From an uncultured bacterium (GTDB lineage: Bacteria > Edwardsbacteria > AC1 > EtOH8), in assembly GCA_937958665.1 (NCBI GenBank), contig CALGNM010000111.1, positions 1-16,173 of the forward strand: a stretch of DNA of 16,173 bases, read 5' to 3'. The position numbers and the translations under genes were made by a program. The notes under the pieces were generated by a model, which saw only the letters and a list, made by a program, of their open reading frames with translations, did no database searches and was not told the DNA's origin. Positions 6,961 to 13,976 of the stretch are shown one piece after another. Position 1 is the first letter of the stretch, and each line of letters starts with the position of its first letter.

Positions 6961-7092
6961 CTACTTCTTGGCCGAAGATCTCTTGGTGGTGGAGGCCACC
7001 GCTTTCAGCGCCTTCTTGCGGTCCGCCTTCCGGTCCCGTTTCCTTTTAAAATCCAGCCGTTGCCTCTTCTGCTTGTTCTTGCTCCTGGCCAT
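6961..7092 (-). CDS. Very basic 43-residue protein
   Basis: An ATG at 7090-7092 opens a 43-codon frame ending in TAG at 6961-6963. AAGGGA lies nine bases upstream, a good ribosome-binding site. The product begins MARSKNKQKRQRLDFKRKRD and ends TKRSSAKK. About 20 of the 43 residues are Lys or Arg and there is almost no hydrophobic core, so it is probably disordered and nucleic-acid binding, for example with rRNA or DNA. It starts 24 bases after the GWxTD-like gene on the same strand and is followed by a hairpin. I cannot assign it to a named family. It could be a ribosome-associated peptide; this is a guess from composition. Confidence 0.65.
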   Translation of the reverse strand: MARSKNKQKRQRLDFKRKRDRKADRKKALKAVASTTKRSSAKK

Positions 7093-7116
7093 TTGGTAAT
7101 TCCCTTCTGTTTATGT

Positions 7117-8520
7117 TCATGGTTTTTTGGGCGGTTTATGGCCGGCTTGGGCCTCCAATATCCCGAAAGGGTGGGTGATGGTGCTGGCCCGGCCGCTCAA
7201 CAGGTCCTTTATCTGGATCACCAGCAGATAGTCGCCGGGCTCCATCCCCATGGGATGGACCTTGTGGCAGGCCCGCAGGCAGTCCCCTTGGCCCTGGTAG
7301 TACAGATCGCGGGTATCCACCAGGCACTCTCTCATCGCCCCGGAGCTGTCGCTGCCATAGATGCCGAAGCCAACCTCCACCTGGTGCTCCCGGTTGCGGT
7401 CGGTGGCCAGGTGATAGACCTCGTAAAATATGAAGAACGGCTGATAGCGATCCACCCCGGGGGCCAGCCGGGCCACCACCCGGCGGAAGCTCCCCTTCTG
7501 GAAATCGGCTGAAACAAAGGTGCTGTCCTGCAGGTCAGCCATCTCCAGGTCGCTGACTTCCCTGACCCCCGGCCGGTAGCCCACCAGCTCGGCCGACACC
7601 CGGCCGGAGCGCCGCCGTCCGGTGATGTCCTGGGCCAGGGTCAGCTCCAGCTGATAGCTGCCGGGCGGCAGGTCCAGGTTTCTCTGCCCGTAGGCTAGCG
7701 GTCTCAGCAGGGGGCTTCCGGTGCAGGCTACCCGGTAATGGATCGTGTCATCCATCATCCGCCGGCCGTCCCGGAAGAGGGAGAATGCCGCATGATAGCC
7801 CTGCCCCTCCGGGCAGCTTCCGGAATCCAGAGGCCACTGCCAGTAGATTTCCCAGCGGACCCGGGAACTGTCAACCGATCGGAATCGTGCCTGGCCGCAG
7901 GCCAGGTCAGTCTCCTTCGACCCCAAAACATTGAACGTTAGGCCGGCCGATTCCGCCGGAACGGACTCGAAGTATGCCAGGGGATGCAGCCGGTCGCTGT
8001 AGGTGACGGCCACAGTCCTGAAAAAACTTTCCTCCTGCAGGAAGTCGTAGTAGCGCCCCTGGCTGGGATACTCCCAGATGGCCCAGGCCCGGGCCTTGAC
8101 ATAGTCTCCCCCGGTCAGGCGGGCCCTTCCGGCCACCGAGTGCAGGAAGGGGTTGTTGCGTTCCTCCTTCTCTGGGGGGCCGTAATTAACCAGCACCTGG
8201 CTGCGGGCGTCCCGGAAGAACAGGGGCCCTCCGAAATCGTTCCAAGCCCGCTCCAACCGGGAAAGGTGCTCCTCCCGGGGGACCATCTGGCTATCAGGCT
8301 GGGACCAATACTGCTGGTAAAACTGGTCCCGCTGAGCCCGCTCCGGCAGTTCGGCATAGCGGGCCGCGGCCGAATCGGAACCCGTCAGGATCAGGCCGAA
8401 ATATCTCCGTTGCTCATCCGGCTCCCAGCTTTGCCAGATTCTTCCGGCGGCGCAGCCAGCCAGCAGAAAGGCCAACCCGGCTGAGCCGAGCCAGGCAAGC
8501 CTCCGGGCGTTCATATCCAT
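7117..8520 (-). CDS. GWxTD-domain-like lipoprotein
   Basis: The product is about 467 residues. It begins with a signal peptide and lipobox (FLLAGC, Cys23 from the chosen start), so it should be lipid-anchored in the envelope. Around residues 100-155 it has YWSQPDSQMVPREEHLSR, then FFRDARSQVLVNYGPPEKEE and WAIWEYPSQGRYYDF. This is the layout of GWxTD domains (a charged segment, then a YGPPD-like turn, then a WxY block), although the name-giving GWxTD itself reads GGPLFFRD here. The C-terminal half is beta-rich (SYQLELTLAQDITGRRRSG, DYLLVIQIKDLLSGR). The function of this family is not established. ATGs at 8520 and 8514 and a TTG at 8529 are all possible; 8520 is chosen as an ATG that leaves a normal signal peptide. 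Confidence 0.72.
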   Translation of the reverse strand: MDMNARRLAWLGSAGLAFLLAGCAAGRIWQSWEPDEQRRYFGLILTGSDSAAARYAELPERAQRDQFYQQYWSQPDSQMVPREEHLSRLERAWNDFGGPLFFRDARSQVLVNYGPPEKEERNNPFLHSVAGRARLTGGDYVKARAWAIWEYPSQGRYYDFLQEESFFRTVAVTYSDRLHPLAYFESVPAESAGLTFNVLGSKETDLACGQARFRSVDSSRVRWEIYWQWPLDSGSCPEGQGYHAAFSLFRDGRRMMDDTIHYRVACTGSPLLRPLAYGQRNLDLPPGSYQLELTLAQDITGRRRSGRVSAELVGYRPGVREVSDLEMADLQDSTFVSADFQKGSFRRVVARLAPGVDRYQPFFIFYEVYHLATDRNREHQVEVGFGIYGSDSSGAMRECLVDTRDLYYQGQGDCLRACHKVHPMGMEPGDYLLVIQIKDLLSGRASTITHPFGILEAQAGHKPPKKP

Positions 8521-8553
8521 TTCCGACAAAGGGTTGCAAGACTCCGGACTGCA

Positions 8554-8585
8554 ATCATATTATTATAAAATCCGCACCATGTCAA
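8554..8585 (-). promoter_or_regulatory. Possible promoter of the GWxTD-like gene
   Basis: Read on the minus strand there is a perfect TTGACA at 8580-8585, followed by an AT-rich tract. Candidate -10 boxes are TAATAT at 17-base spacing (8557-8562) and TATGAT at 20-base spacing (8554-8559). The perfect TATAAT at 8562-8567 is only 12 bases away and too close. The site lies between the sirtuin stop and the GWxTD-like start, a sensible place for a new transcript. Confidence 0.4.
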
Positions 8586-8595
8586 TATCAAAATT

Positions 8596-8607
8596 CCGCC
8601 CGGGCGG
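8596..8607 (-). terminator. Weak GC palindrome after the sirtuin gene
   Basis: CCGCCCGGGCGG is a perfect 12-base palindrome just after the sirtuin stop. On the minus strand it is followed by AATTTTGAT. Only four or five base pairs can form around a short loop, so it is at best a weak terminator. Confidence 0.25.
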
Positions 8608-8620
8608 TCCCTCCCCGTTT

Positions 8621-9367
8621 CTAATTGCCGCCCTTTCGTAAGATGGACATCCGCCTGACCAGCTCCGGCATCAACTGTCCGGCCGGGCCGGTCAGTAGGA
8701 GGTCGGCCCGGGGGCTGAACCCGGTCCGGGCGGGGTTCACCTCGACCAGCAAGGCCCCGTTATTCTTGGCCACCAAACCCAATGATGCCGCCGGCTGGAC
8801 AGCCGACGAGGTCCCCACCGAAAGAAACAGGTCGGCCCCCTCGGCCGCCCGCCAGGCCTGCCTCAATACTGCCTCCGGAAGCATCTCGCCGAACCATACC
8901 ACATCCGGGCGGATGCGCCCGCCGCATTGGCAACGGGGCGGGACTTCGTCCGACTCCGGTAAATATTCGATAACAATACCGCAACGGGAGCATTTGTTCC
9001 GGTTCAGATTGCCGTGCAGTTCCACCATTTTGGTGCTGCCGGCCCGCTGGTGCAGGCCGTCGATGTTCTGGGTGGCCAGCAGAAAATGGTCGAACAGGTC
9101 CTCCATCTGGGCGATAGCCAAATGGGCCGGGTTGGGTTGGACCAGCGGCAGCTTTGCCCGACGCCACTGGTACCATTCCCAGACCTTTTGGGGCTGGCGG
9201 GCAAAGGCCTCGGGGGTGGCCAGCTTCAGGGGGTCGAAGTCGTCCCACAAGCCCTGCCTGCCGCGAAAGGTTTCCAGGCCGCTCTCGGCCGAGACCCCGG
9301 CCCCGGTCAGGACCAGGCAGGATTTGGCCTGTCTTATAATTGGGATTAGCTTCTGGGGTATTAGCAT
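8621..9367 (-). CDS. cobB: Sir2-family NAD-dependent protein deacylase, class III-like
   Basis: Sirtuins remove acyl groups from lysine using NAD. In the 248-residue product numbered from the chosen start, the NAD loop reads GAGVSAESGLETFRG (22-36), followed by TQNIDGLHQRAG (99-110), the catalytic His in MVELHGN (His118), zinc cysteines Cys126, Cys129, Cys146 and Cys148, and SVGTSSAVQPA. Tyr66 and Arg69 form the YxxR pair that in SIRT5 and E. coli CobB binds acidic acyl groups, so desuccinylase or demalonylase activity is likely. An upstream start at 9397 would place ten extra residues across a hairpin. The ATG at 9365-9367 has GGAG five bases upstream and gives the normal length, so it is preferred. 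The gene follows the yacP-like gene after 49 bases. Confidence 0.93.
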   Translation of the reverse strand: MLIPQKLIPIIRQAKSCLVLTGAGVSAESGLETFRGRQGLWDDFDPLKLATPEAFARQPQKVWEWYQWRRAKLPLVQPNPAHLAIAQMEDLFDHFLLATQNIDGLHQRAGSTKMVELHGNLNRNKCSRCGIVIEYLPESDEVPPRCQCGGRIRPDVVWFGEMLPEAVLRQAWRAAEGADLFLSVGTSSAVQPAASLGLVAKNNGALLVEVNPARTGFSPRADLLLTGPAGQLMPELVRRMSILRKGGN

Positions 9368-9387
9368 GGTCGCTCCGACAGCACAAA

Positions 9388-9407
9388 GGCCGATCACCCG
9401 ATCGGCC
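9388..9407 (-). terminator. Hairpin between the yacP-like and sirtuin genes
   Basis: GGCCGATC and GATCGGCC form a perfect 8-bp stem with a GGGT loop on the minus strand, followed by TTTGT. It lies ten bases after the yacP-like stop. The short T run suggests partial termination or attenuation of transcription coming from the pst operon into the sirtuin gene, or RNA 3'-end protection. Confidence 0.55.
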
Positions 9408-9416
9408 CCGCCTTTT

Positions 9417-9893
9417 TCAATCTTCCTTGATCCCGAAAAACTCCATCCATTGTTTCACGTCCACCCGGCCGGGCTTCTCCTGCCCCTCCCCCCGGCGGGC
9501 CAGCTGGCCCTCCATCCTTTTTAGGAACTCCCCGGAGCCCACCACCTCCACCTGCCGGCCCCGCACGTGGTTGGCCAGCTCCCGGTCGGAGGTGACCACC
9601 GTCACCGCTTGGGTCTTCTTCAGCAGGGCCGCCCGGTCCTTGATCACCCGGTCGGCATTCTGAGGGGGCTTGGAGTAGATTATCCTGATCCCCCGTTCCC
9701 GATCGGCTTTCTGCTCCTTCCCTTCCGCCCCGTCGAACACCACCATAATATCATGCCCGAAGGCCTTCTTGTAGCCGGCCAGCAGCTCTAACAGCAGCCG
9801 CCTTCCCCTTTGCTTTTCCTTGATAAGCTCCGGCCGGATGGCATTGGAGGCAAAGGCCAGGTTGTAGCCGTCCACTATGATGGTCCGGGCCAT
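9417..9893 (-). CDS. YacP-like NYN-domain ribonuclease
   Basis: The 158-residue product is a stand-alone NYN (PIN-like) domain of the YacP family. Visible motifs are IIVDGYNLAF (5-14), VVFDGAEGKEQ (51-61), NADRVI (79-84) and VVTSDREL (99-106). Asp8, Asp54, Asp81 and Asp103 fit the acidic metal site of PIN-like nucleases. B. subtilis YacP (Rae1) cleaves mRNA in the ribosomal A site, so a cytoplasmic RNase role is likely; the exact target is unknown. The ATG lies seven bases after the phoU stop and its AGGGAAGGG ribosome-binding site begins at that stop codon, which points to coupling with phoU. Confidence 0.88.
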   Translation of the reverse strand: MARTIIVDGYNLAFASNAIRPELIKEKQRGRRLLLELLAGYKKAFGHDIMVVFDGAEGKEQKADRERGIRIIYSKPPQNADRVIKDRAALLKKTQAVTVVTSDRELANHVRGRQVEVVGSGEFLKRMEGQLARRGEGQEKPGRVDVKQWMEFFGIKED

Positions 9894-9900
9894 CCCTTCC

Positions 9901-10560
9901 CTACTGCTGGGAGTGGTGCCGGATATCCCGGCCCTGCACCACGAATATCACCGCCTCGGCGATGTTGGTGGCATGGTCGCCGATCCGCTCCAGGATCCGG
10001 GCCACCGAGATCAGCTGGACCGCCCGGGACACCGAGCCCGGCTCCCGGGTCATGAACTCGATCAGCTCCTCCACCACCCGGTTGCGCAGGTCGTCCAGCT
10101 GGTCGTCCAGCAGCAGCACTGCCTGGGCCTGGGCGATGTCCCGGTCCACAAAGGCGTTCAGGCTGTCGCGGACCATGGAGGAGGCGATGCCGGCCATTTT
10201 GGGTATGTCGATCAGCGGCTTCAGCTGGGGCTCCTTGAGCAGGCGCTCCACTATCTCGCCGATGTTGACCGCCTGATCGCCCAGCCGCTCCAGCTCGGCG
10301 TTGATCTTGGTGACCCCCAGCAGGAAGCGAAGGTCGCCGGCGGTGGGCTGATAGAGGGCCATCAGCCGCAGACAATCCTCGTCCACCGCCAGCTGGAGGC
10401 TGTTGACCTCCTGCTCCTGCCGGAAGATCTGCTCCAGTTTGGCGGAATCGCGCTCCACCAGCGACTTGACGGCGCTCTCGATCATGGCCTCGGCCAGGGC
10501 CCCCATTTTGAGGAGCTGCTGTTTCAGCTGTATCAGTTCGGTATCGAAATGTCTTTCCAT
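9901..10560 (-). CDS. phoU: Phosphate transport system regulator PhoU
   Basis: The 219-residue, all-helical product has the two PhoU repeats, each with its metal-binding signature: ERLGDQAVNIGE (91-102) and ERIGDHATNIAE (191-202). PhoU sits in the cytoplasm and links PstSCAB activity to the PhoR sensor kinase, keeping the Pho regulon off when phosphate is plentiful, and limits transport to avoid phosphate overload. Length is normal. It is the last Pst gene of the operon, 142 bases downstream of the second pstB. No phoR or phoB gene is present in this window. GGGGTGAT precedes the ATG as a plausible ribosome-binding site. Confidence 0.96.
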   Translation of the reverse strand: MERHFDTELIQLKQQLLKMGALAEAMIESAVKSLVERDSAKLEQIFRQEQEVNSLQLAVDEDCLRLMALYQPTAGDLRFLLGVTKINAELERLGDQAVNIGEIVERLLKEPQLKPLIDIPKMAGIASSMVRDSLNAFVDRDIAQAQAVLLLDDQLDDLRNRVVEELIEFMTREPGSVSRAVQLISVARILERIGDHATNIAEAVIFVVQGRDIRHHSQQ

Positions 10561-10702
10561 GGTATCACCCCGATGTTAGCGGTTATGGCTGAGGGTCCCT
10601 TTGGCCTTCAATGTCGCAAAGGCCGACCCGGTAAGCTGCCCCCGGCAGATAAGGATGCTTGTTTGACAACGTTATATAAATAGAAACACTCGTCCGAAGG
10701 CT

Positions 10703-11458
10703 TTAGCCGTAGCGGCCGGTTATGTAGTCCTGGGTCCGGGGGTCGGCGGGATTGGTGAAGATGTTGGCGGTCAGGCCGAACTCCACCATGTCGCCCAACA
10801 GCATATAGCCGGAGTACTCCGACACCCGGGCCGCCTGCTGCATGTTGTGGGTGACGATGACGATGGTGTAATCCTTCTTCAGCTCCATCATCAGCTCCTC
10901 CACCTTCATGGTGGCGATGGGGTCCAGGGCCGAGCATGGCTCGTCCATCAGAATCACCTCCGGCTCCACCGCCAGCAGGCGGGCAATGCACAGCCGCTGC
11001 TGCTGGTCCAGCGGCAGCTCCAGGGCCGGTGAATCCAGCCGGTCCTTCAGATTCTCCCACAGCCAGGCCCCTTTCAGGCTTTTCTCCACGATCTCGGCCG
11101 TCCGGGCCCTGGTCCGCAGGCCGGCCACCCTGAGTCCGTAGGCCACGTTATCGTAGACCGACAGGGGGAAGGGATTGGGCCGCTGGAACACCATCCCCAC
11201 CCGCTTGCGCAGCTCCGGAACCTCGACCCCGGGGGCATAGATGTCCTGGCCGTCCAGCAGCACCCGGCCCTTCACCTTGACTCCGGCTATCAGGTCGTTC
11301 ATCCGGTTCAGGCAGCGCAGCAAGGTGGACTTGCCGCAGCCAGAGGGCCCGATCAGCGCGGTGATGGAACGCTCCCGGATGGGCATGTCCACCGCCTTGA
11401 GGGCCTGGAACTTTCCGTAGTGCAGGTCCAGCTTATGTATCTCGATCTTGTTGCTCAT
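10703..11458 (-). CDS. pstB: PstB-type phosphate ABC ATPase, copy 2, degenerate signature motif
   Basis: This 251-residue cytoplasmic ATPase should drive phosphate import through PstC and PstA. Walker A is GPSGCGKST (37-45). The Q-loop is intact in VFQRPNPFP (Gln92), as are Walker B and catalytic glutamate ILMDE (169-173), the D-loop SALD and the H-loop VTHN (His204). The ABC signature, normally LSGGQ, reads LPLDQ (148-152), so the Ser and both Gly that hold the partner's ATP gamma-phosphate are lost. The flanks (LDSPALE before, QQRLCIAR after) are intact, so this is substitution, not a frameshift. The start overlaps the stop of the other pstB as ATGA. A homodimer would have two defective sites; a heterodimer with the neighbour restores one consensus site. 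Confidence 0.93.
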   Translation of the reverse strand: MSNKIEIHKLDLHYGKFQALKAVDMPIRERSITALIGPSGCGKSTLLRCLNRMNDLIAGVKVKGRVLLDGQDIYAPGVEVPELRKRVGMVFQRPNPFPLSVYDNVAYGLRVAGLRTRARTAEIVEKSLKGAWLWENLKDRLDSPALELPLDQQQRLCIARLLAVEPEVILMDEPCSALDPIATMKVEELMMELKKDYTIVIVTHNMQQAARVSEYSGYMLLGDMVEFGLTANIFTNPADPRTQDYITGRYG

Positions 11459-12216
11459 CCGAACCGCCCGGTGATATAGTCCCCGGTCCGGCTGTCCCGG
11501 GGCACGGTGAACAGCTCCTGGGTGGGGCCGTGCTCGATCAGCGAGCCCATCAGGAAAAAGGCCGTCTGGTCGGCCACCCGGGCGGCCTGTTTAGTGTTGT
11601 TGGTCACCAGGATTATGGTATACCTCTCCTTGAGGATGGTCAGGGCCTCCTCGATCTTGGCGGTGGAGATGGGATCCAGCCCGGAGCAGGGCTCGTCCAG
11701 CAGGATCACCTCCGGCTCCATGGCCAGGATCCGGGCCAGGCACAGCCTCTGCTGCTGGCCGCCGGACAGCCGCATGGCCGGGGAGTGCAGGCGGTCCTTG
11801 ACCTCGTCCCAGATGAAGGCCGACTTGAGGCTGGCCTCCACCAGCTGGTCCAGCCTATTACGGTCGCCGATGCCCGACAGCCTCGGCCCGTAGACCACGT
11901 TCTCGTAGATGCTCTTGGGCAGGGGGACCGGCAGGGCGAAAAGCATCCCCACCCGCTTGCGCAGGCCCACCGCTTCGAAGCCGGGATGGTAGATGTCCTG
12001 GCCGTCCAACTGGATCCGCCCCTCGGTCCGGAAGCCCGGCACCAGGTCGTTGAGCCGGTTGAGGCAGCGCAGAAAGGTGGTCTTGCCGGAGCCGGCCGGC
12101 CCGATGATGCCGAGTATCATTCGGGGCGGGATCTCCATGCTGACCGACATCAAAATCTGCTCCCGGCCGTAGTAGGCCTTCAGCTCCGAGACCGATATTT
12201 TAGGTTCGCTGGACAT
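11455..12216 (-). CDS. pstB: PstB-type phosphate ABC ATPase, copy 1, degenerate Q- and H-loops
   Basis: This is a 253-residue PstB paralogue encoded directly before the other copy. Walker A is GPAGSGKTT (39-47), the signature is canonical LSGGQ (150-154), Walker B is ILLDE (171-175) and the D-loop is SGLD. The Q-loop glutamine is replaced by Ala94 (LFALPVPLP where PstB usually has FQxPNPFP), and the H-loop histidine by Asn206 ([11 protein letters not shown]). The protein is otherwise full length and ends DYITGRFG like its partner's DYITGRYG, so the two are clear duplicates. It can offer a working signature to the neighbour's nucleotide site, but its own site lacks two residues needed for hydrolysis. 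The start follows pstA by 49 bases and has no evident Shine-Dalgarno sequence. Confidence 0.93.
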   Translation of the reverse strand: MSSEPKISVSELKAYYGREQILMSVSMEIPPRMILGIIGPAGSGKTTFLRCLNRLNDLVPGFRTEGRIQLDGQDIYHPGFEAVGLRKRVGMLFALPVPLPKSIYENVVYGPRLSGIGDRNRLDQLVEASLKSAFIWDEVKDRLHSPAMRLSGGQQQRLCLARILAMEPEVILLDEPCSGLDPISTAKIEEALTILKERYTIILVTNNTKQAARVADQTAFFLMGSLIEHGPTQELFTVPRDSRTGDYITGRFG

Positions 12217-12265
12217 CTAAAAATGACTGGTTGGATATTCTTTGCTTTCGGGAATTGATTGCCGG

Positions 12266-13102
12266 TCAATTGTTTTTGGCCACAAAACGGTTCATCAGGC
12301 TGTAGGCGGTCAGGTTGATAAACAGAATGGTGATCACCAGGATGGCGGCCGTGCCGTAGGCGTTCTCGGTGGAGATCCCCTCCCGGGCCAGGATGTAGAA
12401 GTGGACCGACATGGTCCGGGCCGAGTCCATCAGGGAGGCCGGCATCCGGAGCGAGGAGCCGGCGGTGAAGATCACCGCCGCGGTCTCGCCGATGGAGCGC
12501 CCCACCCCCAGCATGATCCCGGTGACGATGCCCGGCAGGGCGCTGGGCAGCACCACCTTCTGCACCGTCTCCCAGCGGGTGGCCCCCAGCGAGAAGGACA
12601 CCTCCCGATAGGAGTTGGGCACCGCCTTGATGGCCTCCTCGGCCGTCCGGATGATGGTGGGCAGGATCATGAAGGCCAGGGTCAGCCCGCCGGACATGAT
12701 CGACCAGCCCATTTTAAGGATGGTGACGAAGAAGATGAACCCGAACAGCCCGAAGATGATGGAGGGGATCCCGGCCAGGCAGTCGGCCCCGAAACGGATG
12801 ATCCGGGTGATCCGGCTCTCCCGGGTGTACTCGGTCAGGTAGATGGCGGTGCCCACCCCCAGCGGGGTGGCGATGGCCACCGCCACCAGGGTCAGCAGGA
12901 TGGTGCCCACCAGGGTGGGCAAGATGCCCCCGGACTTTCCCATGTCCTGGGGGTTGGTGAACAGGAACTTCAGGCTGACCACCGGCAGGCCCTTCTCCAG
13001 CACGAACAGGATGATGAAGACCAGGATGGCCAGGGTGAACAGGGTGGCCAGGCCCATCACCAGCACCGCGGCCCGCTGGGTATGTTTGGGCGGTATTCTC
13101 AT
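12266..13102 (-). CDS. pstA: Phosphate ABC transporter permease PstA
   Basis: The 278-residue inner-membrane protein has six hydrophobic segments, the first near residues 11-35. A conserved cytoplasmic coupling loop follows the third or fourth helix: AIKAVPNSYREVSFSLGATR and then VVLPSALPGIVTG. This is the EAA-type loop that docks on the ATPase. Other PstA marks are PLGVGTAIYLTEY, LAGIPSIIFGLFGF and GRSIGETAAVIFTAG. With PstC it forms the phosphate channel. The ATG overlaps the pstC stop as ATGA, so translation of the two subunits is coupled. Confidence 0.96.
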   Translation of the reverse strand: MRIPPKHTQRAAVLVMGLATLFTLAILVFIILFVLEKGLPVVSLKFLFTNPQDMGKSGGILPTLVGTILLTLVAVAIATPLGVGTAIYLTEYTRESRITRIIRFGADCLAGIPSIIFGLFGFIFFVTILKMGWSIMSGGLTLAFMILPTIIRTAEEAIKAVPNSYREVSFSLGATRWETVQKVVLPSALPGIVTGIMLGVGRSIGETAAVIFTAGSSLRMPASLMDSARTMSVHFYILAREGISTENAYGTAAILVITILFINLTAYSLMNRFVAKNN

Positions 13103-13956
13103 CGCTTGGCCGCCCGTTTTCTGATGGCCATCCCGGCCAGCGAGTTCAGTATCATGATGATCACCAGCAGCACCACCCCGGTGGCGAACAGGGCCTCCCG
13201 GTGCCTCCCGGTGGCGTAGCCCATCTCCAGGGCGATGTTGGCGGTCAGGGTCCGCACCGAGTCCAGGGGCGAGCCCGGGATCTTGACCGCATTGCCGGCC
13301 ACCATGATCACCGCCATGGTCTCGCCGATGGCCCGGCCCATTCCCAGGATGATGGAGGCGATGATGCCCGACTTGGCCGCCGGGATGGTCACCATGTAGG
13401 TGGTCTGCCAGCGGGTGGCCCCCAGGGCCAGCGAGCCCTCCCGGTAGGAGTTGGGCACCGCCTGGATGGAGTCGATGGAGATGCTGATGATGGTGGGCAG
13501 GATCATCACCCCCAGGATGGCCGCCCCGGCCAGCACCGACAGGCCCGGCCCCCCCAGGCTGGAGCGGATCAGGGGGGCCAGCACCATCACCCCGATGAAG
13601 CCGTAGACCACCGAGGGGATCCCGGCCAGCAGCTCGATGGTCGGCTTGACCACCCCCATCACCCGGCGGGGAACGAACTCGGTCAGGTAGGCGGCGCAGG
13701 CCACCCCCAAGGGCGCCCCCACCAGCATGGCCCCCAGGGTCACCCAGACCGAGGCCACGATCATCGGCCAGATGCCGAACCGCCCCAGCTGGGGGTTCCA
13801 GTCCGAGGCCAGCAGGAACTTGGCCGGACCGTAGCCGATGATAAAGGGCAGTCCTTCCTTGATGATGAAAAGGGCGATCAGTAGCAGGGCCGAGATGGCC
13901 GAGAAGGCTATCCCCGCCAGCAGTCGCTGAACGCCCCTTTCCCCCAACAGCTTCAT
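13099..13956 (-). CDS. pstC: Phosphate ABC transporter permease PstC
   Basis: PstC is the second membrane subunit of the phosphate importer. The 285-residue product shows an early membrane helix (ISALLLIALFIIKEGLPF), PLGVACAAYLTEFVP, ELLAGIPSVVYGFIGV, the coupling loop SIQAVPNSYREGSLALGATR and GRAIGETMAVIMVAGNA. The coupling loops of PstC and PstA are very similar, so each probably docks one of the two PstB copies. A TTG start at 14004 would add 16 polar residues and overlap pstS by 28 bases. The ATG at 13954-13956 starts just before MKLLGERGVQRLL, leaves a 20-base gap and is preferred, although neither start has a clear Shine-Dalgarno sequence. Confidence 0.93.
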   Translation of the reverse strand: MKLLGERGVQRLLAGIAFSAISALLLIALFIIKEGLPFIIGYGPAKFLLASDWNPQLGRFGIWPMIVASVWVTLGAMLVGAPLGVACAAYLTEFVPRRVMGVVKPTIELLAGIPSVVYGFIGVMVLAPLIRSSLGGPGLSVLAGAAILGVMILPTIISISIDSIQAVPNSYREGSLALGATRWQTTYMVTIPAAKSGIIASIILGMGRAIGETMAVIMVAGNAVKIPGSPLDSVRTLTANIALEMGYATGRHREALFATGVVLLVIIMILNSLAGMAIRKRAAKR

Positions 13957-13976
13957 TGGTTCAACAGGAGGCTTGG

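Noticed and set aside
8562-8585. Perfect TTGACA and perfect TATAAT before the GWxTD-like gene as one promoter
   Set aside because: They are separated by only 12 bases, too short for sigma70; weaker -10 alternatives were used instead.
10561-10702. Gap between the second pstB and phoU searched for promoter or small gene
   Set aside because: No promoter pair with acceptable spacing, no hairpin with T run and no supported short frame; only a ribosome-binding site for phoU was found.
10703-11458. Second pstB as a plain pseudogene because LSGGQ is lost
   Set aside because: The frame is intact, all other motifs are perfect, the start is coupled to its neighbour, and the neighbour's losses are complementary; decay would not be so selective.
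12242-13219. Plus-strand open frame of 325 codons opposite pstA
   Set aside because: Low-complexity Gly/Asp/Gln/His product that mirrors hydrophobic codons of the permease; no evidence of a real protein.
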